Part shown: piece by piece, positions 18,493 to 27,076 of the stretch
How the letters are laid out: each line of letters opens with the position of its first letter
How positions within the stretch are numbered: the stretch's first letter is position 1
From: an uncultured beta proteobacterium
Lineage (GTDB): Bacteria; Pseudomonadota; Gammaproteobacteria; Burkholderiales; Burkholderiaceae
Direction of reading: 5' to 3'
Assembly: GCA_903944725.1 (NCBI GenBank)
Contig: CAJASX010000047.1
Location: forward strand, 1 to 45,979
Length of the DNA: 45,979 bases
The notes under the pieces: model-generated
Seen by the model: the letters and a program-made list of their open reading frames with translations, nothing else
Told to the model about the DNA's origin: nothing
Database searches by the model: none
Made by a program: the position numbers and the translations under genes

Positions 18493-20145
18493 ATGACAAG
18501 TATTTTTGAACAAGGTTTAGAACGTAACGCGGCAAATTACACGCCCATGACCCCGCTTTTATTTGTCGAGCGGGCAGCAGATATTTATCCCAATCATTTG
18601 GCAATTGTGCATGGAGCATTACGCCAAACTTGGAGTGAAACCGCCGCGCGTTGTCGCCGCTTGGCAAGCGCCTTACACAAACGCGGAATTAAGGTTGGTG
18701 ATACCGTAGCAGTAATGTTGCCAAATACGCCACCAATGGTTGAGGCTCATTTTGGCGTGCCAATGTCAGGCGCAGTACTCAATGCGTTAAATACTCGCTT
18801 AGATGCCGAAGCGATTGCCTTCATGTTAAATCATGGTGAAGCTAAGGTCGTTATTGTCGACCCTGAATTTGTACCAACTATGAAAAAAGCCTTAGCCTTA
18901 GCACGCGCCGAAAGTGGTCGAGAGATTTTGGTGGTTGATGCCGAAGATGCAGAGTTTTTAGCACCCAGTGAAAAAATTGGCACACTCACTTATGAGCAAT
19001 TATTAGCTGAAGGGGATGTTCATTTTAAATGGGATTTGCCCGCAGATGAATGGGCTGCTATTTGTTTAAATTACACCTCAGGTACAACAGGAAATCCTAA
19101 GGGAGTGGTGTACCACCATCGCGGCGCAGCGATTAATGCAGTCTCGAATATTTTGGAATGGGATATGGCAAAACATCCTATATATCTATGGACCCTGCCT
19201 TTATTTCATTGCAATGGTTGGTGTTTTGCATGGACAGTAGCGGCTCGCGCCGGGGTAAATATCTGCTTGAGAAAAGTTGATCCACCAGCGATCTTTGCAG
19301 CTATTAAAACGTATAGCGTAACTCATTATTGTGCCGCCCCCATTGTGCACAATATGCTGGTAAATAGTTCTGCTGAGTTAAAGAGTGGAGTACCACGAGG
19401 GGTGAAAGCCATGATTGCTGGCTCGGCCCCGCCTGCTTCAATTATTGAGGGAATGGAAACCATGGGTTTTGAGATGACTCATGTTTATGGTTTGACGGAA
19501 ACTTATGGCCCTGCAGCAGTTTGCGTGAAGCAGGATGATTGGGAGCAACAAGATTTAGGATCGCGGGCACGCTTAAATGCACAGCAGGGCGTGCGGTATC
19601 ACTTACAAGAGGCTTTTACGGTTTTTAATCCCGAAACCATGCAACCCGTACCAGCTGATGGTGAAACCATGGGTGAAATTATGTTTCGGGGCAACATCAC
19701 TATGAAGGGTTACTTAAAAAATCCCCAAGCAACGCAAGAAGCCTTTGCGGGCGGTTGGTTTCATTCAGGCGATTTAGCAGTGATGAACCCGGATGGTTAC
19801 ATCAAAGTTAAAGATCGCAGTAAAGATATTATTATTTCTGGGGGCGAGAATATTTCTTCGCTTGAAGTAGAAGATGTACTTTATCGTCATCCCGCAGTCT
19901 TAGCGGCTGCAGTAGTGGCAAAGCCAGACCCTAAGTGGGGCGAAACACCTTGCGCATTTTTAGAGCTTAAAGCAGATGCGACTGTGACCGCTGCTGAAAT
20001 TATTGCGCACTGCAAGCAGCACTTGGCTAACTTTAAAGTGCCCAAAGCGGTTGTTTTCGGTGATTTACCGAAGACTTCAACCGGCAAAATACAGAAGTTT
20101 GAGTTACGTAAACGCGCTGGTTCGGCGACTGCTATTGATTTATAA
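18493..20145 (+). CDS. AMP-forming acyl-CoA synthetase
   Basis: This is an ANL-superfamily ligase that activates a carboxylic acid as acyl-AMP and then acyl-CoA. The P-loop-like motif YTSGTTGNPKG is at 194-204, followed by the A5 motif YGLTETYGP and the C-terminal RSKDIIISGGENISS hinge region. The catalytic lysine lies in TSTGKIQKFELR near residue 533. The 550-residue length and overall motifs resemble medium-chain (AlkK-like) ligases rather than acetate-specific Acs. The chain length is inferred, not shown. The neighbouring etfBA and acyl-CoA dehydrogenase genes fit beta-oxidation of the activated acid. The terminal lysine is the classical target of reversible acylation, relevant to the upstream deacetylase. 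Confidence 0.92.
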   Translation: MTSIFEQGLERNAANYTPMTPLLFVERAADIYPNHLAIVHGALRQTWSETAARCRRLASALHKRGIKVGDTVAVMLPNTPPMVEAHFGVPMSGAVLNALNTRLDAEAIAFMLNHGEAKVVIVDPEFVPTMKKALALARAESGREILVVDAEDAEFLAPSEKIGTLTYEQLLAEGDVHFKWDLPADEWAAICLNYTSGTTGNPKGVVYHHRGAAINAVSNILEWDMAKHPIYLWTLPLFHCNGWCFAWTVAARAGVNICLRKVDPPAIFAAIKTYSVTHYCAAPIVHNMLVNSSAELKSGVPRGVKAMIAGSAPPASIIEGMETMGFEMTHVYGLTETYGPAAVCVKQDDWEQQDLGSRARLNAQQGVRYHLQEAFTVFNPETMQPVPADGETMGEIMFRGNITMKGYLKNPQATQEAFAGGWFHSGDLAVMNPDGYIKVKDRSKDIIISGGENISSLEVEDVLYRHPAVLAAAVVAKPDPKWGETPCAFLELKADATVTAAEIIAHCKQHLANFKVPKAVVFGDLPKTSTGKIQKFELRKRAGSATAIDL

Positions 20146-20246
20146 GGGATATCCTGCAAGGCTTGATAAAATACTGAATTAGTGTATTTGTAGGTGATGG
20201 GAAGTAACTTTTCAATAAATTATTTTTCGCATTAGAAGAGAGTGGT

Positions 20247-20996
20247 ATGAAAATTTTAGTTGCAGTAAAGCGCGTAGTTGATTACAACGTTAAGGTGCGG
20301 GTCAAATCAGATCAAACTGGGGTAGACATCGCCAACGTCAAAATGAGTATGAATCCTTTTGATGAAATTGCGGTTGAAGAAGCAGTGCGCTTAAAAGAAG
20401 CTGGAATTGCTAGCGAGATTATTGTGGTGTCAGCTGGCTTGCCACAATGTCAAGAAACCTTACGAACCGCTTTGGCTATTGGCGCCGATCGCGCTATTTT
20501 GGTTGAAACTGATCTCGATCTACAGCCTTTAGCGGTAGCTAAAATTTTACAAGCAGTTTGTGTCAAAGAAAATCCACAGATCATTATCTTGGGTAAGCAG
20601 GCAATTGATGATGACAGCAATCAAACTGGGCAGATGTTGGCTGCGCTGATGAATTTTCCTCAAGCTACCTTTGCCTCTAAAGTTACTGTGGCCGATGGTA
20701 AAGCCAATGTAACGCGCGAAGTAGATGGGGGTTTAGAAACCATCGCCATCAGTTTGCCTGCAGTCATTACTACCGATTTACGTTTAAATGAACCACGTTA
20801 TGTAACTTTGCCTAATATTATGAAAGCGAAGAAGAAGATTCTCGACATCATTACACCAGCAGACTTAGGGGTTGACGTAAGCCCACGTTTAAAAATACTT
20901 AAAGTCGTAGAGCCACTTAAACGGAGTGCTGGGGTAATGGTTGCCGATGTGGCTGCTTTGGTAGATAAATTAAAAAATGAAGCAAAGGTAATCTAA
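20247..20996 (+). CDS. etfB: Electron transfer flavoprotein subunit beta
   Basis: EtfB, with EtfA, carries electrons from acyl-CoA dehydrogenases to ETF:ubiquinone oxidoreductase. The N-terminal [19 protein letters not shown] and the signature segment around [16 protein letters not shown] are typical, as is the [16 protein letters not shown] nucleotide-binding region. The length of 249 is normal. A purine-rich AGAGAG lies upstream of the ATG. A 101-bp AT-rich gap separates it from the acyl-CoA synthetase and may hold its promoter, although I cannot place a convincing -35/-10 pair. Confidence 0.97.
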   Translation: MKILVAVKRVVDYNVKVRVKSDQTGVDIANVKMSMNPFDEIAVEEAVRLKEAGIASEIIVVSAGLPQCQETLRTALAIGADRAILVETDLDLQPLAVAKILQAVCVKENPQIIILGKQAIDDDSNQTGQMLAALMNFPQATFASKVTVADGKANVTREVDGGLETIAISLPAVITTDLRLNEPRYVTLPNIMKAKKKILDIITPADLGVDVSPRLKILKVVEPLKRSAGVMVADVAALVDKLKNEAKVI

Positions 20997-21935
20997 ATGG
21001 CTGCTTTAGTTCTGGTTGAGCACGATAATCAATTGCTTAAGGCGGTAACCCTAAATACCGTAGCTGCTGCATTAGCATGCACTACTGAAGTTGATCTACT
21101 AATTACAGGAGATGCAGCTAAGAGTGTTGCGCAAGCAGCTGCTCAAATTACTGGGGTACGCAAAGTAATTCTGATTGAAGCAGATTTTTTAAGTAATCAG
21201 TTGGCTGAACCTGTCACCGAGCAAATCTTAGCATTAGCACCTGCATACGATTATATTTTGGCACCCGCAACTTCGCATGGTAAAAATGTTTTACCCCGCG
21301 TAGCAGCTAAATTAGATGTAGCCCAAATTTCTGATATTACTCAAGTGGTTTCTGCTGACACCTTTGAGCGTCCTATTTATGCTGGTAATGCTATCGCCAC
21401 CGTGCAATCGTCTGATCCTAAAAAAATAATTACTGTGCGCACTACTGGTTTTGATGCCGTTGCTGCTACTGGTGGCTCTGCCAGCATTAACGAAATAGCT
21501 GCAGTTGCTGATCAGCACAAATCAAGTTTTGTGGGCCGCGATCTAAGTAAATCGGATCGTCCCGAATTAACTGCGGCCAAAATTATTGTTTCTGGTGGCA
21601 GGGGCTTAGGCTCGAGCGAAAAATACCATGAGTTAATTGAGCCCTTAGCTGATCAGTTGGGCGCAGCACTAGGTGCCTCGCGCGCGGCGGTTGATGCAGG
21701 TTATGTACCCAATGATTATCAGGTTGGTCAAACTGGCAAAATTGTTGCTCCCCAACTCTATATTGCAGTAGGTATTTCGGGCGCCATTCAGCATTTAGCG
21801 GGCATGAAAGATTCCAAGGTTATTGTGGCAATCAATAAAGATCCCGAAGCGCCTATTTTTGGTGTCGCCGATTATGGGCTGGTGGCTGATTTATTTACCG
21901 CGATTCCCGAGCTAACAGAGTTATTAAAACGATGA
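20997..21935 (+). CDS. etfA: Electron transfer flavoprotein subunit alpha
   Basis: EtfA carries the redox-active FAD of the ETF dimer. The C-terminal FAD domain is recognisable from GGRGLGSSEKYHELIEPLA through GASRAAVDAG, YVPNDYQVGQTGKIVAPQLY and AVGISGAIQHLAGM. The protein has 312 residues, as usual. The ATG follows the etfB stop directly with no spacer, so translation is coupled to give equal amounts of the two subunits. Confidence 0.97.
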   Translation: MAALVLVEHDNQLLKAVTLNTVAAALACTTEVDLLITGDAAKSVAQAAAQITGVRKVILIEADFLSNQLAEPVTEQILALAPAYDYILAPATSHGKNVLPRVAAKLDVAQISDITQVVSADTFERPIYAGNAIATVQSSDPKKIITVRTTGFDAVAATGGSASINEIAAVADQHKSSFVGRDLSKSDRPELTAAKIIVSGGRGLGSSEKYHELIEPLADQLGAALGASRAAVDAGYVPNDYQVGQTGKIVAPQLYIAVGISGAIQHLAGMKDSKVIVAINKDPEAPIFGVADYGLVADLFTAIPELTELLKR

Positions 21936-21947
21936 TGTGCAAGTGAC

Positions 21948-23735
21948 ATGACTTATCTTGCCCCAGTTAAAGAGATGTTATTTGTAATGCAAGAGTTGGC
22001 GGGTTTGGCTGAGGTAGCGCGATATCCTTTATACGCTGAGGCTGGCGCTGATGGCGAGCTTGCTTCAGCTGTTTTAGAAGAGTCAGCAAAATTCAATCAG
22101 GCAGTGGTTGCGCCACTGAACTGGGAGGGTGATAAAAATCCTAGCATCTGGAATAATGGCGCAGTAATCATGACTGCTGGCTTTAAAGAGGCGCTAAAGC
22201 AATATGCTGAGGCTGGTTGGCAAGGGCTTATTCATCCCCCCCAATATGGTGGACAAGGCTTGCCCAAACTCATTGCTACGCCCTGTTTAGAAATGGTAAA
22301 TGCAGCTAATCTATCTTTTGCTTTATGTCCGCTATTAACCGATGGTGCGATTGAGGCAATATTAATTGCTGCAAATGAGGATATAAAAGCCCAATACTTA
22401 CCCGCTTTGATTGCTGGTACTTGGGCTGGCACCATGAATTTAACTGAGTCGCAAGCGGGCTCAGATTTATCTTTAGTGCGCTCGCGTGCTGACCCCCAAG
22501 CAGACGGAAGTTATCTGCTCTTTGGCACCAAAATTTATATTACTTATGGCGAGCACGATATGACTGACAATATTGTGCATTTGGTATTAGCGCGAACCCC
22601 TAATGCGCCAGCGGGCGTCAAAGGTATCTCTCTATTTGTGGTGCCTAAATTTTTGCTGCAAGTCGATGGTAGTTTGGGTGCACGCAATGAAGTTGAGTGT
22701 ATATCGATTGAGCATAAATTAGGGATTAAGGCTAGCCCTACTGCGGTCTTGCAGTTTGGGGATCAGCGTGGCGCAATTGGCTATTTGGTAGGCGAAGAAA
22801 ATCGTGGCCTTGAGTATATGTTTGTGATGATGAATGCATCTCGTTTTGCAGTAGGCATTCAAGGTATCGCCGTAGCTGATCGAGCTTATCAAAAGGCGGT
22901 GGCTTATGCTAAAGATCGGGTGCAAAGCCGCGACTTAGAAGGTTCAACTGAATCTGTAGCTATTATTCACCAGCCTGATGTAAAACGCATGCTGTTAACG
23001 ATGCGGGCTTACACCGAAGCATCGCGCGCGCTAGCCTATTTTGCTGCAGCTCAATCTGATGCAGCCCATGCTGCAACTGTTACCGAAGAGCGTACGCATG
23101 GTCAAGCGCTTTATGAATTTTTAGTACCGATTGTGAAAGGTTTTTCAACCGAAATGGCCATCGAGGTCGCTAGTCTTGGTGTGCAAGTGCATGGTGGAAT
23201 GGGCTTCATCGAAGAAACTGGGGCTGCCCAGTTTTATCGTGATGCACGTATTTTGACAATTTATGAAGGCACCACTGCAATTCAGGCTAATGATTTAATC
23301 GGTCGCAAGACGTTACGCGATGGCGGTAAGGTTGCCCAAGAATTGATTGCTAGCATCGTAACGACTGAAGCCAACTTGCGGGCAAGTAATACTAAAGCCG
23401 CGCTAGCAGTATTAAAACAATTACAACTAGGCCGGACTGCTTTTGAACAAGTCCTTAGGTATATTTTGCAGCAGGCCAAACCCGAAATTAAAGCTGTGTA
23501 CGCAGGTAGTTATGCTTATTTAAAGCTTTGCGGATTAGTGCTCGGTGCTTGGCAAATGGCACGCGCACTTTTGGCGGCAGAGCGCTTACATAATCAAGAC
23601 CCTGCCTTTTATAGTGCCAAAATAATCACCACCCAATTTTTTGCCGAAAATATATTGCCTCAAGCCACTGCTTTAGCCGCTAGCATTACTGAAGGCGGTG
23701 CAATTACTAATGCAATGACTATTGAGCAGTTTTAG
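21948..23735 (+). CDS. Acyl-CoA dehydrogenase with C-terminal extension domain
   Basis: This flavoprotein dehydrogenase performs the first oxidation of acyl-CoA and passes electrons to ETF. The MNLTESQAGSDLSLVRSRA segment (FAD/acyl-CoA binding) and the late YEGTTAIQANDLIGRK motif with the catalytic-base position are visible. At 595 residues it belongs to the long subfamily with an extra C-terminal helical domain (as in DmdC/FadE-like proteins), not the 380-residue short-chain type. It follows etfA by 12 bp. The exact acyl substrate cannot be told from sequence. Confidence 0.93.
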   Translation: MTYLAPVKEMLFVMQELAGLAEVARYPLYAEAGADGELASAVLEESAKFNQAVVAPLNWEGDKNPSIWNNGAVIMTAGFKEALKQYAEAGWQGLIHPPQYGGQGLPKLIATPCLEMVNAANLSFALCPLLTDGAIEAILIAANEDIKAQYLPALIAGTWAGTMNLTESQAGSDLSLVRSRADPQADGSYLLFGTKIYITYGEHDMTDNIVHLVLARTPNAPAGVKGISLFVVPKFLLQVDGSLGARNEVECISIEHKLGIKASPTAVLQFGDQRGAIGYLVGEENRGLEYMFVMMNASRFAVGIQGIAVADRAYQKAVAYAKDRVQSRDLEGSTESVAIIHQPDVKRMLLTMRAYTEASRALAYFAAAQSDAAHAATVTEERTHGQALYEFLVPIVKGFSTEMAIEVASLGVQVHGGMGFIEETGAAQFYRDARILTIYEGTTAIQANDLIGRKTLRDGGKVAQELIASIVTTEANLRASNTKAALAVLKQLQLGRTAFEQVLRYILQQAKPEIKAVYAGSYAYLKLCGLVLGAWQMARALLAAERLHNQDPAFYSAKIITTQFFAENILPQATALAASITEGGAITNAMTIEQF

Positions 23736-23753
23736 GGTTAATGAAACAAGTAA

Positions 23754-24218
23754 TTATTGTGAGAGCTTGCGCGCTTCTTGCAATTGGGAAATAAAAAATT
23801 GCTCGAAGGCAATTGCTAAAAAAGTCATCATTACACCAGCGCCAAAAACCAAAGAAAAAATTACTGTTAACACTGTTAGCCAACCCGACTTAGTGGCATG
23901 CTTTACATCAATGAGTGGATTAAATTGAGCGTCCCAGCGTTGGTCTGGGCGCAAGCCAAAAGCGATCGTTGTCAGCCAACTTGCTTCTAAAGAAATAAAG
24001 CCAAGGCTAAGTAAAAACCATCCAGAGGCTGAGGCAAATTCGGCTTCTCGCAAAATCACCAAGCCCATGCATCCCATCAGCAAAGCTAGCAAATGGAACC
24101 AAGCCCATAAGGAACTGAAGCCGCGCAAATAAAAACAGTTCATGCCAGAGCCCGGTAACAGAAGGCCAAGGGCACAAAAAATAAGTTTTGATTTACGTTT
24201 AGTTTGGGTAGTAGGCAC
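23754..24218 (-). CDS. Hypothetical four-helix membrane protein
   Basis: I do not recognise a characterised family. The 154 residues start with a basic stretch. Four probable membrane helices follow, at about 12-30, 34-55, 64-86 and 113-137. The N-terminal pair, with GLLLPGSGMNCFYLRG, resembles small TM2-type membrane proteins. The start is a GTG 14 bp after the stop of the META-domain lipoprotein gene, so the two are probably one transcript. It converges on the acyl-CoA dehydrogenase gene with an 18-bp gap and no terminator. Confidence 0.7.
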   Translation of the reverse strand: MPTTQTKRKSKLIFCALGLLLPGSGMNCFYLRGFSSLWAWFHLLALLMGCMGLVILREAEFASASGWFLLSLGFISLEASWLTTIAFGLRPDQRWDAQFNPLIDVKHATKSGWLTVLTVIFSLVFGAGVMMTFLAIAFEQFFISQLQEARKLSQ

Positions 24219-24232
24219 GCTGAGGATTACTC

Positions 24233-24793
24233 TTAATTCTTTTTGGGGTTATTGGTAGTGAGCCGTTGGGTAAAGCTGAGCACTTCGCGATCACGTCCGA
24301 TAAGAAGTAGGCGATCGCCATCGCGCACTAAATTCCGGTAGTCATTTAGTTCATAGAGAAAATCATTTTCTAATTCATTCCGTGGGCCAGAACAAGACAT
24401 GCGGGTGCTCGCTATGCGTTCAATGCTGATGCCGCGGGCCTCCTCAACAATTTCACCTGTAAAGCGATTGCATCCTGTAAAGCCACTGATTCTAAGGCTT
24501 TCAGCGGCAAATTCAAGTTGAATAGGCTGACCCGCATCTCCTTGTGGAATTGTGCGCTGACGTACCTCTCCAGCAGTATTGGGGGGTAAATTCCAGCGCA
24601 TGAGTTCCCATTTGGTACCGCGTAATTCTGTATAGGGTGGGCTTACCCTAGCAGCGCAAGGAGGAGTAAGGCTGCTACAAGCAGTGAGCAAACCTAAAAA
24701 GCTGGCCAAGACAAAGCTATTTAAGGCTTTTAAAGGTCGCCCCACCAGCTGCCCATTGGGTCTGTAAGGTGTTGTTTTTAAGAGGTTTTTCAT
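24233..24793 (-). CDS. META-domain (HslJ-like) lipoprotein
   Basis: The 186-residue protein has a lipoprotein signal ending in LLTAC (Cys39). A META/HslJ-like beta domain follows (about 55-180): the GTKWELMRW start, the GFTGCNRFTGEI core and the SFTQRL end are typical. Members are envelope proteins of poorly defined function; HslJ is linked to heat shock and novobiocin resistance. The hydrophilic region before the signal core is long (about 22 residues), so an in-frame GTG at 24745 might be the real start. It is divergent from rpsP, and the rpsP promoter lies in the 126-bp gap. Confidence 0.8.
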   Translation of the reverse strand: MKNLLKTTPYRPNGQLVGRPLKALNSFVLASFLGLLTACSSLTPPCAARVSPPYTELRGTKWELMRWNLPPNTAGEVRQRTIPQGDAGQPIQLEFAAESLRISGFTGCNRFTGEIVEEARGISIERIASTRMSCSGPRNELENDFLYELNDYRNLVRDGDRLLLIGRDREVLSFTQRLTTNNPKKN

Positions 24794-24795
24794 TG

Positions 24796-24824
24796 TTAAC
24801 TGGTAAAAAGGCGGGAAATATAAT
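24796..24824 (+). promoter_or_regulatory. Predicted sigma70 promoter of the rpsP operon
   Basis: TTAACT (24796-24801) and a perfect TATAAT (24819-24824) are separated by 17 bases. The predicted start near 24831 gives a leader of about 90 nt before rpsP. A second -10-like TAGAAT lies at 24847-24852 without a clear -35. Confidence 0.6.
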
Positions 24825-24919
24825 GGATCAAAATTCGCTTTTCATCTAGAATATGGGGTTCTCTGCATTTGCATGAGTCATTAATAACCTGTTTTCATTT
24901 TAGATTTTAAGGAATAAGT

Positions 24920-25171
24920 ATGGTCGTCATTCGACTGGCACGTGGGGGCTCTAAGAACCGCCCCTTTTATAGCATTGTTGCAACCGATAAACGCAATCGT
25001 CGCGATTCGAACTATATCGAGCGCCTAGGTTATTTCAATCCCAATGCAGTTGAGTCTGAACAGGCAATGCGAATTACGCAAGAACGTATTACTTATTGGA
25101 CTACCGTTGGCGCGCAAATTTCGCCTACCGTAAAACGTTTGATCAAAGATCATCCTGCTGCTGTAGTTTAA
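24920..25171 (+). CDS. rpsP: 30S ribosomal protein S16
   Basis: S16 is an early assembly protein of the 30S body. The N-terminal [20 protein letters not shown] and the following [19 protein letters not shown] are diagnostic. The 83-residue length is normal. A clear AAGGA Shine-Dalgarno precedes the ATG. It is the first gene of the conserved rpsP-rimM-trmD-rplS operon. Confidence 0.98.
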   Translation: MVVIRLARGGSKNRPFYSIVATDKRNRRDSNYIERLGYFNPNAVESEQAMRITQERITYWTTVGAQISPTVKRLIKDHPAAVV

Positions 25172-25177
25172 GCTAAG

Positions 25178-25735
25178 GTGGCTGCTTCACTGCCAGATGA
25201 TTTAATTGAGTTAGGTCAAGTACAAGACGCACAAGGCTTACAGGGTGGAATTAAGGTTCGCCCCTTTTCTTCAGACCCAGTAGCCCTTTTGGCAAGCAAG
25301 TCGATTTGGCTTTCATTGCACCCCCACTTAACAATCGATGCAGTTGGCACAAAGCTAGCAAATTCTGTTTTTGCCCCACAAGAATATCGCGTTATAAATG
25401 CTAAATATCATAGTGGTTTGGTAGTGCTGCATTTAGAGGGTGTAACTGACCGTGACGCCGCTCTGGCCCTAAAAGGTGGCCGCATTTTAGTTAGTCGCAC
25501 CGCCTTTCCTAAGCCAGCTGACGATTCCTATTATTGGGTTGATTTAATTGCCTGTAGGGTCATTAATCTTCAGGGCGATCATTTAGGTGAAGTAAATGCC
25601 ATTACCGATAATGCTGCTCATCCGATCTTGTCAGTAGGATCAAAACCCATTCTTATTCCCTTTGTTCCCGAAATTATTAAAAAAGTTGATTTATCTTCCC
25701 GTACCATTGAGCTAGATTGGCAAGCAGATTGGTAA
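25178..25735 (+). CDS. rimM: Ribosome maturation factor RimM
   Basis: RimM helps mature the 3' domain of 16S rRNA in the 30S head. The N-terminal domain has GQVQDAQGLQGGIKVRPFSSDP and the C-terminal PRC-barrel domain has YYWVDLIACRVINLQG and HPILSVG. The length of 185 is typical. The start is a GTG 7 bases after the rpsP stop. It probably reduces RimM expression relative to S16 in the same mRNA, as is known for this operon in E. coli. Confidence 0.95.
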   Translation: MAASLPDDLIELGQVQDAQGLQGGIKVRPFSSDPVALLASKSIWLSLHPHLTIDAVGTKLANSVFAPQEYRVINAKYHSGLVVLHLEGVTDRDAALALKGGRILVSRTAFPKPADDSYYWVDLIACRVINLQGDHLGEVNAITDNAAHPILSVGSKPILIPFVPEIIKKVDLSSRTIELDWQADW

Positions 25736-25747
25736 AAATGAGTCTTT

Positions 25748-26497
25748 ATGCGCTTTGATGTAGTCACTATTTTCCCTGAAATGTTCTCCGCTTTAACCCA
25801 GTGGGGTATTACAGGGCGCGCATGTGAGCAAGGGCTAACTAGCGTAAGTCTTTGGAATCCAAGGGATTTTTCTAAAGATGTTCGAAGAAGTGTCGATGAC
25901 AGGGCTTATGGGGGTGGGCCAGGAATGGTCATGATGGCCAAGCCCCTAGAAGATACAGTTGAGGCAATTCAGGCAAACCACCAACAACAGGGAATTGAGT
26001 CTGGACCGGTCTGCCTCTTAGCACCCCAAGGAAAGCCATTTTCACAGCAAATGGCAGCAGATATCAACATTTACAGTAATTTAACCCTAATTTGTGGGCG
26101 GTATGAAGCAGTTGATCAGCGATTTATCGACCGAAAGGTCGATTTACAGATTTCAATAGGTGATTTTGTGCTTTCAGGGGGTGAAATTCCCGCGATGGCC
26201 TTGATGGATGCAGTAATTCGCTTAATTCCTGGGGCCCTTGGGGACGAAGATTCGGCAGCACAGGATAGCTTTATGAACGGTCTTTTAGACTATCCTCACT
26301 ACACCCGACCAGAAATAGTTAGCAATTTATCTGTACCAGACGTGCTTTTAGGCGGACATCACGCTAAAATAATAGATTGGCGTCGGCAGCAGTCTTTAGC
26401 GCTGACACAAAGGTTGCGACCAGATCTCATTGAGACTGCTCGTGCCAAAGGGTTATTAAGTCAAGAAGATGAGCAGTTTCTGCATTCTCTAGCTTAA
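25748..26497 (+). CDS. trmD: tRNA (guanine-N1-)-methyltransferase
   Basis: TrmD methylates G37 of tRNAs with SAM through a knotted SPOUT fold and helps prevent +1 frameshifts. Signatures are MRFDVVTIFPEMF at the start, DDRAYGGGPGMVMM, the knot region ICGRYEAVDQRFID and IGDFVLSGGE. The length of 249 is typical. A 100-bp gap with no recognisable promoter or terminator separates it from rplS. Confidence 0.97.
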   Translation: MRFDVVTIFPEMFSALTQWGITGRACEQGLTSVSLWNPRDFSKDVRRSVDDRAYGGGPGMVMMAKPLEDTVEAIQANHQQQGIESGPVCLLAPQGKPFSQQMAADINIYSNLTLICGRYEAVDQRFIDRKVDLQISIGDFVLSGGEIPAMALMDAVIRLIPGALGDEDSAAQDSFMNGLLDYPHYTRPEIVSNLSVPDVLLGGHHAKIIDWRRQQSLALTQRLRPDLIETARAKGLLSQEDEQFLHSLA

Positions 26498-26597
26498 TGA
26501 AATGGTTTAACTGCATCCTCTATCTGGTCCGCTCTAAGGTATTCATTACGAAGAGAGTAACGGGATTCAACGCAGACATGATGTTTAAGGAGTTGCA

Positions 26598-27008
26598 ATG
26601 AATTTGATTGAAAAAATTGAGCAAGAAGAAATCGCTCGTCTAAGTGCTAACAAAAAAATGCCAAGCTTTGCTCCTGGCGATACAGTAGTTGTTAGTGTTA
26701 ATGTCGTTGAAGGAACCCGTAAACGAACGCAGGCTTTCGAGGGCGTCGTAATAGCAAAACGCAACCGCGGGCTCAATTCGAGTTTTATCGTCCGTAAAAT
26801 CTCCTCTGGAGAAGGGGTCGAGCGCACCTTTCAATTGTATTCACCCCTAATTGCTAATATTGAGGTCAAGCGCCGTGGCGATGTACGCCGAGCTAAACTG
26901 TATTACTTGCGTGATCGTTCTGGTAAATCGGCTCGTATTAAAGAAAAATTGCAAGCCCGTGTTAAAGCGGTAGTGACAGAAGCTGTTGATGCGCCAGTAA
27001 CTGAATAA
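26598..27008 (+). CDS. rplS: 50S ribosomal protein L19
   Basis: L19 lies at the 30S-50S interface. The [34 protein letters not shown] and [20 protein letters not shown] segments identify it. The protein has 136 residues; the C-terminal extension rich in K, A and V beyond RIKEKL is common in betaproteobacteria. AAGGAG gives a strong Shine-Dalgarno. It closes the rpsP operon and is followed by a clear terminator. Confidence 0.98.
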   Translation: MNLIEKIEQEEIARLSANKKMPSFAPGDTVVVSVNVVEGTRKRTQAFEGVVIAKRNRGLNSSFIVRKISSGEGVERTFQLYSPLIANIEVKRRGDVRRAKLYYLRDRSGKSARIKEKLQARVKAVVTEAVDAPVTE

Positions 27009-27033
27009 AAGCAAGGTTTATGCAAGCAAAATG

Positions 27034-27057
27034 AAGGCGACTACGGTCGCCTTTTTT
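27034..27057 (+). terminator. Rho-independent terminator after rplS
   Basis: A perfect stem of GGCGAC (27036-27041) with GTCGCC (27046-27051) has a stable TACG tetraloop. It is flanked by AA and a run of six T ending at 27057. It lies 25 bases after the rplS stop and closes the rpsP operon. Confidence 0.95.
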
Positions 27058-27064
27058 ATTCCCC

Positions 27065-27070
27065 TAAAAT
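27065..27070 (+). promoter_or_regulatory. -10 element of the Nudix gene in leaderless geometry
   Basis: TAAAAT ends six bases before the ATG at 27077, so transcription would start at the A of ATG. No Shine-Dalgarno is visible. It lies 8 bases after the rplS terminator T-run, with the -35 position falling inside the terminator stem. Confidence 0.5.
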
Positions 27071-27076
27071 AGTACG

